Assembly (NCBI GenBank): GCA_003232595.1
Contig: QIIJ01000135.1
Location: 1-9,208 of the forward strand
Length of the DNA stretch: 9,208 nucleotides
Direction: 5' to 3'
DNA from: Aurantimonadaceae bacterium
Lineage (GTDB): Bacteria > Pseudomonadota > Alphaproteobacteria > Rhizobiales > Rhizobiaceae
Part shown: positions 1-6,906 of the stretch, piece after piece
Layout of the letters: each line of letters opens with the position of its first letter
How positions within the stretch are numbered: position 1 is the stretch's first letter
The notes under the pieces: generated by a model
The model's input: the letters and a program-made list of their open reading frames with translations, nothing else
Databases searched by the model: none
Told to the model about the DNA's origin: nothing
Made by a program: the position numbers and the translations under genes

Positions 1-2389
1 CCTGTGGCTCGTTTTCGCGTCTCTGCCAGAACATGCTTTTCAGCACTACTAATACCAGTCCCAGCAAACCGCCAATGATAAACCCGACAATAACAAAGAT
101 TTTACGGCTGGGGCTCACTTTTTCCAGCGGCGGTATTGCAGGGTTGATTTCTCTGGTATTGGTGGTGGTAATGCCTTCCTGCTCTCCTGTTTCACGCGAA
201 CGCAGCAGATAATCCTTATAAACCCGGTCATGGGTCTCCAGATTACGTTCCAGTTCGCGCAGTTCAATCTGGGACGCGCCAACGCCGGTTGCCTGGGCTT
301 CAAGCGAGGTCACCTGCTGATTGAGGTTCTGCTGGCGCCTGGTTGCCCGCTGGAAATCCTTGGTTGTTCCGTTGATCAACCGTTTAATTTCCCGTCTGAT
401 CTGGTTTGTGGTGGAATTCAATTCCGCTTCAGCTGCAATACGTTCCGGGTGTTTTGGCCCAAGTTTGGTTGCAAGCTTGTCAGCATTGGTTTTAAGGGCA
501 GAGTACCGAATTCGTAAAGACGAGATTGTGCTTGAATTCAGACTGGCAGATACGGCACCTGAAATCACATCGGTCAAATCCGTGACTTTCGCCTGCTCCA
601 TGCGCGACTGGGCATTGACCACCTCGATTTTGGCATTGGCCAGCTGTTCATTCAGGCGGGAAAGCTGAACTTCTGTGGTCAGTTTTCCTTCCGAGCTGAT
701 CAGGCCGTTGCTGGCTTTATAATTCTCGACAGCATTTTCAGCATCGAGCACCCTTTTGCGCAGCGCCTCAAGTTTGTCTTCCAGTACCTGACTTGCATCG
801 CGGGCAATGCGCGAGCGCGCGCCAATTTCACCATTTACATAGGCACGGGCAACCGCATTGGCGACGCGTGCTGATTTTTCCGGATCTTCGGTTGTAACCC
901 CGATCGCAATAATAAATGTCCGGTTGCCACGTGATATGGAAAGCGCATCCTGGAGTTTTTGTAGCGCCAGCTGGCGATCTCTTGCTTCAGAGGAAGCACG
1001 AGATGGTGGGAACAATTCATCGGTAATGCCAAATAACCCGCTTGAGCGACCGATAAATTCAGGGTCGCGCCAGAGATTTTCCTCCTCAATCACCACATCC
1101 AGCACGCTGCTGGATTCAATAATGCGCAACTGGCTTTCAAGATTGGCTATCATCGCTTCGCCGCCAAAACCCGAAGACGTCAGTTGACTGTCAACCACTT
1201 TCAGATCACGCGGATCCAGCGAAAGCTCAGCCCAGGCCTGATACATATTGGGCAGGGATTTTGCATAGACCGCGGCAAGCACCGCACCAATAATTGCCAA
1301 TATCGATATCAGTTTCCAGGCGGCCAGGATGGACCGCATGATTGCATCGAGATCAATCGTAAATCCAGACGACTGATCCGGCGCCTGATGTGGGCTTTGA
1401 TCGTAAAGCTCGTCTTCAACCTGAGGAAGATGGATGCCATTGCGGCTTTGCCCTTCCTGGTAAGCAACTCGAGCGGGGTCATATTCTTGTTGATGTGGCT
1501 GCTGATCTCGCGAACCAAATCGCACCGGATCAGGGTCGGGCAACGGATAACGGGGGGGATATGGCTGATAATCCGGTGCGTAATAGGGTTCTGATTGACG
1601 GGGCTGATGATGCGGGTGTTGCTGATGGGCACCGTGATGGTCTCCGTAGGTCACAGGATCAGCGTTGTCGCGGGTCGGGAGTTCGCTGTAATGCGCCCTT
1701 TCTCCATAGTGGGCAGCATAGTGGGCAGAATTTGCTGCATCGGCACCATCACGCTGCGGCCAGGATGCGTAGGCGGGCGGTTGGCGATGGTCGTAATACT
1801 GGTTCTGCGGAGCTTGTGGTTCATAGGGCGGCAGGTCGCGATATCCACGCGGGGCGTTGTAAGACGATGCGGCAGGCCTTTGCGGTTCAGTCGGTTTCCT
1901 GCGCACGTTGCTGAAATAAAGGCCGTCATTACCCACTTGAGCGTTGGTCAGTTTTCTATGAGTGTGCACCTCACCTTGCCCGGCCTGCGCCGCAAAAGTG
2001 TGTGGCGCAGCATGTGCAGCAGGATTTTGACGAGTTGGGTAAGTCGTCCGGTTGCCCTCCCGCATTTTATCGTCACGGATACGCTCAATCTCGGCTGCAA
2101 GCTGATTGGCTTTTTCATTAAACCGCAAAGTTTCTTCGCGCTGTGCCAGAATTCGCGTTTCGTGCTTTGCCTGTTCAATGCGAGCCCTTTGGGCCTGGAG
2201 TTCCGCCCGTTCCATTTCGTGTTTTTCACGCAATAACCGGTCACGCTCACGCGATAAATCGGCGGCGTAATGTTCTTGCAGAATATTATGGTTATTATCG
2301 TCCGGTTGTCGGGTGTTGTTCGTAAACGGCAAAACGATATCAAGCAGAGAACCTGGATCGCGCGCAGGTTTCCCCGGTTCGGAATCCAT
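1..2389 (-). CDS. Wzz/GumC-type polysaccharide co-polymerase with long N-terminal extension (3' end beyond window)
   Basis: This leftward frame is open from ATG 2389 to the left edge, giving 796 codons without a stop. Residues 358-376 form a membrane helix preceded by the Wzz-like stretch GFTIDLDAIMRSI. A periplasmic domain follows with long charged helices (about 520-730). A proline motif, NPAIPPLEKVSPSRK (about 749-763), leads into a second helix at 764-783. This is the topology of inner-membrane co-polymerases that control chain length in Wzx/Wzy-type pathways. Whether a C-terminal tyrosine-kinase domain follows cannot be seen. Residues 1-340 are atypical: about 36-111 is highly charged and probably coiled coil, and about 115-335 is low complexity, rich in His, Tyr, Pro and Gln. 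The 2389 start has GAGG five bases upstream. An in-frame ATG at 2434, just after a stop codon, is possible but lacks a good ribosome site. The co-polymerase identity is firm; the role of the extension is unknown. Confidence 0.88.
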   Translation of the reverse strand, partial: MDSEPGKPARDPGSLLDIVLPFTNNTRQPDDNNHNILQEHYAADLSRERDRLLREKHEMERAELQAQRARIEQAKHETRILAQREETLRFNEKANQLAAEIERIRDDKMREGNRTTYPTRQNPAAHAAPHTFAAQAGQGEVHTHRKLTNAQVGNDGLYFSNVRRKPTEPQRPAASSYNAPRGYRDLPPYEPQAPQNQYYDHRQPPAYASWPQRDGADAANSAHYAAHYGERAHYSELPTRDNADPVTYGDHHGAHQQHPHHQPRQSEPYYAPDYQPYPPRYPLPDPDPVRFGSRDQQPHQQEYDPARVAYQEGQSRNGIHLPQVEDELYDQSPHQAPDQSSGFTIDLDAIMRSILAAWKLISILAIIGAVLAAVYAKSLPNMYQAWAELSLDPRDLKVVDSQLTSSGFGGEAMIANLESQLRIIESSSVLDVVIEEENLWRDPEFIGRSSGLFGITDELFPPSRASSEARDRQLALQKLQDALSISRGNRTFIIAIGVTTEDPEKSARVANAVARAYVNGEIGARSRIARDASQVLEDKLEALRKRVLDAENAVENYKASNGLISSEGKLTTEVQLSRLNEQLANAKIEVVNAQSRMEQAKVTDLTDVISGAVSASLNSSTISSLRIRYSALKTNADKLATKLGPKHPERIAAEAELNSTTNQIRREIKRLINGTTKDFQRATRRQQNLNQQVTSLEAQATGVGASQIELRELERNLETHDRVYKDYLLRSRETGEQEGITTTNTREINPAIPPLEKVSPSRKIFVIVGFIIGGLLGLVLVVLKSMFWQRRENEPQ
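1705..1728. repeat. In-frame 12-base tandem repeat within the co-polymerase
   Basis: The plus-strand unit catagtgggcag occurs twice in perfect tandem (1705-1716 and 1717-1728). Read on the minus strand it encodes the periodic stretch AHYAAHYG in the His/Tyr-rich N-terminal extension. The unit is four codons long, so copy-number change preserves the frame. Confidence 0.85.
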
Positions 2390-2439
2390 ATCCTCCTCTC
2401 GACTCACATCATTTGTTCCATGTAATACAGGCATTTACG

Positions 2440-2469
2440 AAAAAGCGCTCCACAAGCACATTGAGCGCT
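2440..2469 (-). terminator. Hairpin plus T-run between GH10 and co-polymerase genes
   Basis: Read leftward, AGCGCTC (2469-2463) and GAGCGCT (2450-2444) form a 7-bp stem around a 12-base loop. A five-base T-run follows (2444-2440). This is the form of a Rho-independent terminator about 100 bases after the GH10 stop. It sits only about 50 bases before the co-polymerase ATG. It may therefore end the GH10 transcript, or act as an attenuator in the co-polymerase leader. No convincing -35/-10 pair was found in the rest of the 2390-2566 gap. Confidence 0.55.
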
Positions 2470-2566
2470 ACGGAATTCCCCAGCGAACTCTTATTCATTT
2501 ATTAAGGTCCATGGATAACAAACCCTTAACATTCGCGATTTTACGATAATATTTGTTGCCCGGAGA

Positions 2567-3643
2567 TTACGATTTCTGTGCAGCCTTGCGGTAATTTTCG
2601 ATCACATCGAACATCGGCTTCTTTTGATAATTACGGTCCAGCGGCAAGGGGCGGTTCGGCGCGCCATCCTTGCGTTTAAAAACATCTGAAATCCACGAAT
2701 ATCGATCGGTGATACCCCAACTGGTGATCGATTGCGGTTCGGTGGTCGAATAAATCACATCCAGAAATTCAGCCACCACATTTGCGACGCCCATATCGCG
2801 CCGCACAGTATTTTTTGACAGGCGCCAGTCGATCACGTCCAGTTCGGTGATCAGGATATTTACCCCCAATTTAGACAGCTTCTGGATAAACTGGGCAACG
2901 CCATCACGGTCAAAACCCCGTTCAGCATAAAGATGTGCCTGCATACCAACCCCGTGAACCGGTATATTCTGATCCTGCAGTTTCCGCACAATCCCTAGGA
3001 TTGCAGAACGTCTGGCGTCAAACCTCAGCCCTGAGTTGGCCAGATCATAGTCGTTGATCACCAGTTGGGCGGACGGGTCGGTTTTTGCAGCCGTGCGAAA
3101 AGCAATTGCCACATGATCCGGCCCAAGATGCTTCAACCAGATGCCATCGCGCCAGTTTCCCCCCTTCAATGGATTGTGCGCCACTACCTCATTGACCACA
3201 TCCCAGGACGGTACGACCTCGCGATAATGGTCTACCACCTGCTCGATATGATCAACCAGTACCCGTTCTGCTTCCCGCCGGGATGAAATCGCATCAACCC
3301 ATTTCGGGTTATAGCCATACCAGAGCAAGTTGTGTCCGCGTACCGATTTGCCATGCTTTCGGGCAAAAGCAATGATTTCATCGGCGCGGGCAAAATCAAA
3401 CTGGTCTTTGGTGTGACGCAAAGACGCCCATTTCAGCATGTTCATCGGCACCAGAATATCAGCGTGGTCAATCAGCGCCTGTCGGTATTGCGGATCGGTG
3501 CGAAAAGGCTTCAGTTCGACCGCAATGCCATAGGGAGTTCCACGGGCCTGAGCCATCGCCGGGCTCAGTTTTGAGCCAAGTCCGCTATTGATGCCAAAAG
3601 CTGCAAACCCCGCAAGAACGGAACGCCGTGTTAATGGTTCCAT
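2567..3643 (-). CDS. Tat-exported GH10 family glycoside hydrolase (endo-xylanase-like)
   Basis: This 358-residue protein has a twin-arginine signal (TRRSVLAGFAAF, residues 5-16) and an alanine-rich cleavage region near 29-33 (AMAQA), so it should be exported folded. The rest is one GH10 barrel of normal single-domain length. RGHNLLW is at 102-108, the acid/base Glu is E152 in WDVVNE, QAH is at 235-237, the nucleophile is E267 in ITELD, and SWGITDRYSW is at 308-317. Both catalytic glutamates are present, so it should be active on beta-1,4-linked glycans. The usual E-N-x-M-K-W motif of the substrate cleft reads M-N-M-L-K-W (67-72), and the usual His after the RGH-region Trp is Tyr (Y109). GGAG lies 8 bases before the ATG. 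No carbohydrate-binding module is present. Its place among polysaccharide genes suggests it cleaves the locus's own polymer rather than plant xylan; this is inference. Confidence 0.9.
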   Translation of the reverse strand: MEPLTRRSVLAGFAAFGINSGLGSKLSPAMAQARGTPYGIAVELKPFRTDPQYRQALIDHADILVPMNMLKWASLRHTKDQFDFARADEIIAFARKHGKSVRGHNLLWYGYNPKWVDAISSRREAERVLVDHIEQVVDHYREVVPSWDVVNEVVAHNPLKGGNWRDGIWLKHLGPDHVAIAFRTAAKTDPSAQLVINDYDLANSGLRFDARRSAILGIVRKLQDQNIPVHGVGMQAHLYAERGFDRDGVAQFIQKLSKLGVNILITELDVIDWRLSKNTVRRDMGVANVVAEFLDVIYSTTEPQSITSWGITDRYSWISDVFKRKDGAPNRPLPLDRNYQKKPMFDVIENYRKAAQKS

Positions 3644-3699
3644 GGTAGCATCTCCGCAAGTTTATTCGATCCAACCAGATATTCGGGTGCAACCTGAAA

Positions 3700-4974
3700 A
3701 TGGCGTTTATTCAATCTGTTACCGGCGGTATCGACACGGAGAAAATCCGTGGATACCTGTCGCTGCTGTCCGGTTCTGCCGGTCGGCTGGTGATTTCGGT
3801 TGCTTATTTTGTTGCCATTGCCAATGCATTGAGCCTTGGAGATTTCGGGCTTTTTGCCACCGCTTCTGCAACCGGTGTGGTGTTGTCGCGGCTTGCAGGT
3901 TTTGGCTTTATCTCGCCACTTTACCGCACTGCCACTGTAAGGCCACGGCTGATTGGCGCTTTTACCGCCGGATTTGGTGTCGCTTTCATTGCCTCGCTGC
4001 CACTGGTTTTGCTGGTTGCATTGGTTTTCTACCAGTTGGTCTTTGCAAACGGCATGAGTATTGCGGCATTTTTCTTTGTCATCGCTGCGGAAATCCTGTT
4101 CTGGCGGCTTTTTGAAGTAGTGATCATTGTCAATAACGGCCTTGGCCGCTTTGGCACCGGTGCTTTTTTGACAATTTTCGGCACCGCCATGCGCGGCATT
4201 GTTGCCGTAGGGTTTGTATTCTGGGGCGATGGTTCCCTGTTCCATTGGGCCATGCTTTACGCCGCCGCCAATGCTTTCAGCCTGTTGTTTGGTGCGGTTT
4301 TCTTTTATCCCCGGGTAAAACTGCGCTGGAAGCCAAAGGCCTATATCGGCCGTATGCGCGACGCGCTTTCTGTGTCTGCCGCTGAAGTTTTGTTTTATCT
4401 TCAAATGGAGCTGGACAAAATACTTGTACTGGCTGTGGGTGGTCAAGTCACGGCGGGGCTCTATGCGATCATTATGCGACTGATCGATTTGACCGCCCTG
4501 CCGGTTCGTGCCTTCAACACCATACTGGTGCAGGTGATCATGAAAAAGCGCGGCGGCCTTAGCGACGTCAGGACCCGGTTCGGTATTGAGGTGGCCATTG
4601 CCATAATTTCCATTGGCGGGCTGGCCGCACTCGCGATTCTGCTCAACATTGCGCCGGGAATTCTCGGCAACAATATTGCTCAGGCATCCGGTTTCCTGGC
4701 ATTGGTGATCATAATCCCGGCATTTCGCAATCTGGTCGAATATCACTCGGAACTCCTCTACGCACGCGAACAGACCACGGCCCGCGCGGTCATTCTGGCT
4801 ATTGTCGGACTCATCAAAGCAACCCTTCTCATCCTGTTGCTCAATTTGCTGCAAGACTTCTCAGACCGGGCAATCTGGTTGAACGCGGTCTTCCTCCTGC
4901 TTTATCTGACCTCCGCCATTGCCACCTACGGTATTGCAATGAGAACGAAAAACTCAGCCCTGGCTTTGAATTAA
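3700..4974 (+). CDS. Wzx-like polysaccharide flippase (MVF/MOP superfamily membrane protein)
   Basis: This 424-residue protein is strongly hydrophobic, with roughly a dozen membrane-spanning stretches separated by short Arg/Lys-bearing loops. Clear ones lie near 30-45, 85-115, 120-145, 155-175, 183-203, 295-317, 330-342, 362-384 and 392-412. The QMELDKILV segment (235-243), followed by AGLYAIIMRLIDL (252-264), resembles the helix-7/8 signature of Wzx and PST family flippases. Such proteins move undecaprenyl-diphosphate-linked repeat units from the cytoplasmic to the periplasmic face of the inner membrane. ATG 3700 is the first usable start after an in-frame stop at 3646; the ribosome site before it is weak. 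It is the only rightward gene between leftward genes. Its promoter must lie in the 56-base gap to the GH10 start or inside that gene. Its stop codon touches the stop of the next, convergent gene. An O-antigen or exopolysaccharide substrate cannot be told apart from sequence. Confidence 0.85.
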   Translation: MAFIQSVTGGIDTEKIRGYLSLLSGSAGRLVISVAYFVAIANALSLGDFGLFATASATGVVLSRLAGFGFISPLYRTATVRPRLIGAFTAGFGVAFIASLPLVLLVALVFYQLVFANGMSIAAFFFVIAAEILFWRLFEVVIIVNNGLGRFGTGAFLTIFGTAMRGIVAVGFVFWGDGSLFHWAMLYAAANAFSLLFGAVFFYPRVKLRWKPKAYIGRMRDALSVSAAEVLFYLQMELDKILVLAVGGQVTAGLYAIIMRLIDLTALPVRAFNTILVQVIMKKRGGLSDVRTRFGIEVAIAIISIGGLAALAILLNIAPGILGNNIAQASGFLALVIIIPAFRNLVEYHSELLYAREQTTARAVILAIVGLIKATLLILLLNLLQDFSDRAIWLNAVFLLLYLTSAIATYGIAMRTKNSALALN

Positions 4975-5856
4975 TCAGGCTGCTTTCTCCAGAAACCGTC
5001 GCAGCACACCCGTGTCTGTGCCGGTAAAAGACTGGATTCCAACTGCAAATTGCCGCTCATCCATGGAATTGACAAATTGCGCGAGCGCATTGCCATCAAG
5101 CGCATCACCATCCCAATAGGTCAGGCAAAGACCGATTTCCGCATGCCAATGGCGGGATTTTTCTTTCAATACCTGATCCACATAACAGCCATAAATCAGA
5201 CACTCTGAAAATGTCCGGTTTCGACCAAGAGCAGACACCCATTCGCGACCCGTCACCTGTTCGATATGGGCGCACATATCCAGCACAGTTTTCCGCCGCC
5301 AACTGACAAGATTGTTGATATAGTCAGCATGGGGTACGGAAGGATTGCCAAGAGTCAGCATCCGGTAGGTGGCTTCAAGCCATTTGACGTGCTCGTCCAT
5401 GGCAGAAGTTACTCCGCTTGGTTTGCGGTAGAGGCGCAGATTATCGCCCCGCCACAGCATTTTCCCGTCAAAGGGCCGCACAAAAAACATATCGGAATCG
5501 CAATAGAGCAAAGCCTCGTGCCCGATGTGAGGAGCTATTGCGATACGGCGCAATTGCTGCACATGCCAGCCGCGCATCGGCCAGGTGCGGGCTGAAACCC
5601 ACAATTTGCGGGCACTTTTACCAAATCCGCTGCGCATGACACTCAGCCAGTCCGGCAGAATATCGCGTTCGTTAATCACATGTCGGTTTTTGCCCCGGAG
5701 GCTTGAAAACAAGGAATAATCCTCGTTGTCTACAAGAATATAGTGATCATCCACCCCACTCACATGGGCATCGATACTTTCGCAGAGCAGCTTGCAGCGT
5801 TCAAAATCCGCCTGATAGGAGGGCGTTACAATCGCAACACTATTATCTGATATCAT
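4975..5856 (-). CDS. Putative glycosyltransferase, DUF6492-like, GT-A type
   Basis: The predicted protein has 293 residues. It opens with SVAIVTPSYQADFERCKLL (6-24), the usual beta-strand start of a GT-A nucleotide-sugar fold, followed by HYILVDNED (38-46). RGWHVQQ lies at 95-101 and LLYCDSDMFFVRPFD at 116-130, where D120-S-D122 is a DxD-type metal and nucleotide-sugar site. The pattern resembles the DUF6492 family as I recall it; donor and acceptor are unknown. The frame stays open up to 5973, but the start is placed at ATG 5856. There the ATG overlaps the stop of the upstream transferase gene (TGATG) and AGGA lies 7 bases before it. This indicates translational coupling and joint regulation with that gene. 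It is probably a cytoplasmic enzyme adding a sugar to the lipid-linked repeat unit. Confidence 0.75.
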   Translation of the reverse strand: MISDNSVAIVTPSYQADFERCKLLCESIDAHVSGVDDHYILVDNEDYSLFSSLRGKNRHVINERDILPDWLSVMRSGFGKSARKLWVSARTWPMRGWHVQQLRRIAIAPHIGHEALLYCDSDMFFVRPFDGKMLWRGDNLRLYRKPSGVTSAMDEHVKWLEATYRMLTLGNPSVPHADYINNLVSWRRKTVLDMCAHIEQVTGREWVSALGRNRTFSECLIYGCYVDQVLKEKSRHWHAEIGLCLTYWDGDALDGNALAQFVNSMDERQFAVGIQSFTGTDTGVLRRFLEKAA

Positions 5857-6659
5857 CAATCTGTCCTGCCAAGTCCGATTTTCTGCATGATAGACCGCAT
5901 CAAAAACAGTGGATTTCCGATCACATAACGCACCCACATGCGCCGTGGTTCCAGCCCCAGCCGGAACAGCCATTCAAGTCTCAGACGACGAAACACAGCG
6001 GGTGCGCGGGGAACCCGGCCTGCAACAAAATCAAAATAGGCGCCCACACCGAAAGCGAGAGTGCAGTTTTCGACCGAACAGTTTTTTGCAATCCATTTTT
6101 CCTGTGCCGGATTACCAAGAGCCACCAGCAATATATCCGGCCTTTCAGCAATCAAACGATCAAGAACCAGTGGCTCCTCGGCCATGGCATAATATCCGTG
6201 GCTGACAACACTGAACCGGTGACCGGGGAACCTTGCTCCCATTCGTTCCGCTGCGATTTCCGCAATACCCGGCTTGCCGCCCAGCAATCCAACACTTACA
6301 CGACTGGTCAGATGATCAAGCATCGCCGGCACAAAATCAGTACCATTGAGATTATCTGGGAATTTCCGCCCGTAGTTGATAATCGAGCACAAATCGACAC
6401 CAATGCCATCGGCCAGCACATCGAATTTTTTCAGGGCATAACGATAATCATCATCACGCCAGGCGATATTTGCCCCGTGTGCATTGAGGAAAGAGAATTT
6501 GGTGTGGGTTCGAGTGGCAATTAATTGGGCCATATGAGCCAATACCGCGTTCCGGGTGAAAACAGAAACGTCAACACCCAGAATATTTCGGCTTGAACCA
6601 GTATTTCCCTGGTTATCTGATCTTTGGGAGACAAATGCCCCCGAATTAGCGTTCAACAT
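5856..6659 (-). CDS. WecG/TagA/CpsF family glycosyltransferase (GT26)
   Basis: This protein of 267 residues (271 if TTG 6671 is used) carries the family's motifs in order. Numbering from ATG 6659: ILGVDVSVFT (26-35), FLNAHGANI (57-65), LADGIGV (82-88), NGTDF (105-109), LLGGKPG (125-131), LGNPAQEKWI (181-190), GVGAYFDFVAG (204-214) and LEWLFRLGLEPRRMWVRY (228-245). D84 in ADG is the likely catalytic Asp by analogy with TagA. The family transfers ManNAcA, ManNAc, glucuronate or similar sugars onto undecaprenyl-diphosphate-linked intermediates at the cytoplasmic membrane; GumM of xanthan synthesis is one member. The C-terminal Arg- and aromatic-rich segment fits the membrane-associating tail of the family. 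The ATG start is preferred over TTG, though neither has a strong ribosome site. It is the first gene of a two-gene leftward unit with the DUF6492-like transferase. Confidence 0.9.
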   Translation of the reverse strand: MLNANSGAFVSQRSDNQGNTGSSRNILGVDVSVFTRNAVLAHMAQLIATRTHTKFSFLNAHGANIAWRDDDYRYALKKFDVLADGIGVDLCSIINYGRKFPDNLNGTDFVPAMLDHLTSRVSVGLLGGKPGIAEIAAERMGARFPGHRFSVVSHGYYAMAEEPLVLDRLIAERPDILLVALGNPAQEKWIAKNCSVENCTLAFGVGAYFDFVAGRVPRAPAVFRRLRLEWLFRLGLEPRRMWVRYVIGNPLFLMRSIMQKIGLGRTD

Positions 6660-6831
6660 ATACCCGACCAAAGTACCACAGGCAAATTTTTGAGCCTCCG
6701 CCAGTTGCGGACCCAGTGTGCCGGAAAACGAGCCTGACCCCGGCGATTTGCCTCGATCAAAGACTGGAATGAATGTGGGAATTCCAATCTGAGAACAATT
6801 TCCTCATTAATACGCAATCATTATGCCACTT

Positions 6832-6854
6832 GACTGTATCAATTCAGGACAGTC
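6832..6854. repeat. Inverted repeat GACTGT-N11-ACAGTC
   Basis: A perfect 6-base inverted repeat (6832-6837 and 6849-6854) with an 11-base spacer lies just downstream of the possible promoter for the WecG-family gene. It could be an operator half-site pair or a small hairpin in the leader. No T-run follows on either strand, so it does not look like an intrinsic terminator. Chance occurrence is possible. Confidence 0.3.
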
Positions 6855-6866
6855 TTGAAATAACGG

Positions 6867-6895
6867 ATATCATACAAGCGTTTACGAGCTGTCAA
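6867..6895 (-). promoter_or_regulatory. Possible sigma70-type promoter for the WecG-family gene unit
   Basis: Reading leftward, TTGACA (6895-6890) is followed after 15 bases by TATGAT (6874-6869), or after 17 bases by TGATAT (6872-6867). Both boxes are near consensus, but the better -10 has a short spacer. The site lies just after the GT4 stop, in the A/T-rich end of the 6660-6906 gap, and points toward the WecG-family gene. It would leave a leader of about 200 bases. No gene is seen in this gap. Confidence 0.4.
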
Positions 6896-6906
6896 CGGCA
6901 GAATAT

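Noticed and set aside
1390..1914. A 174-codon rightward frame and a 213-codon rightward frame (1595-2236) over the co-polymerase N-terminus
   Set aside because: Both are antisense to a continuous leftward frame that joins directly to the Wzz domain. They have no family features and no ribosome sites of note.
3660..3712. Direct repeat gtttattc at 3660-3667 and 3705-3712 around the flippase start
   Set aside because: Eight bases of A/T-rich sequence, one copy inside coding sequence, is easily due to chance. No further copies or flanking similarity were seen.
3631..4854. A 407-codon leftward open frame antisense to the flippase gene
   Set aside because: Its translation is rich in Gln, Asn, Gly, Cys and charged residues with no recognisable domain. 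It lies opposite a clear membrane protein whose hydrophobic codons read backward give such sequence. It also overlaps the GH10 start.
5857..5973. Longer N-terminus for the DUF6492-like transferase
   Set aside because: The extra 39 codons overlap the C-terminal motif region of the WecG-family gene and read as out-of-frame sequence. The TGATG junction with AGGA upstream gives a better start.
5703..6524. A 273-codon rightward frame opposite the WecG-family gene
   Set aside because: It is antisense to a gene with unmistakable family motifs, and the translation is His/Pro/Gln-rich with no domain.
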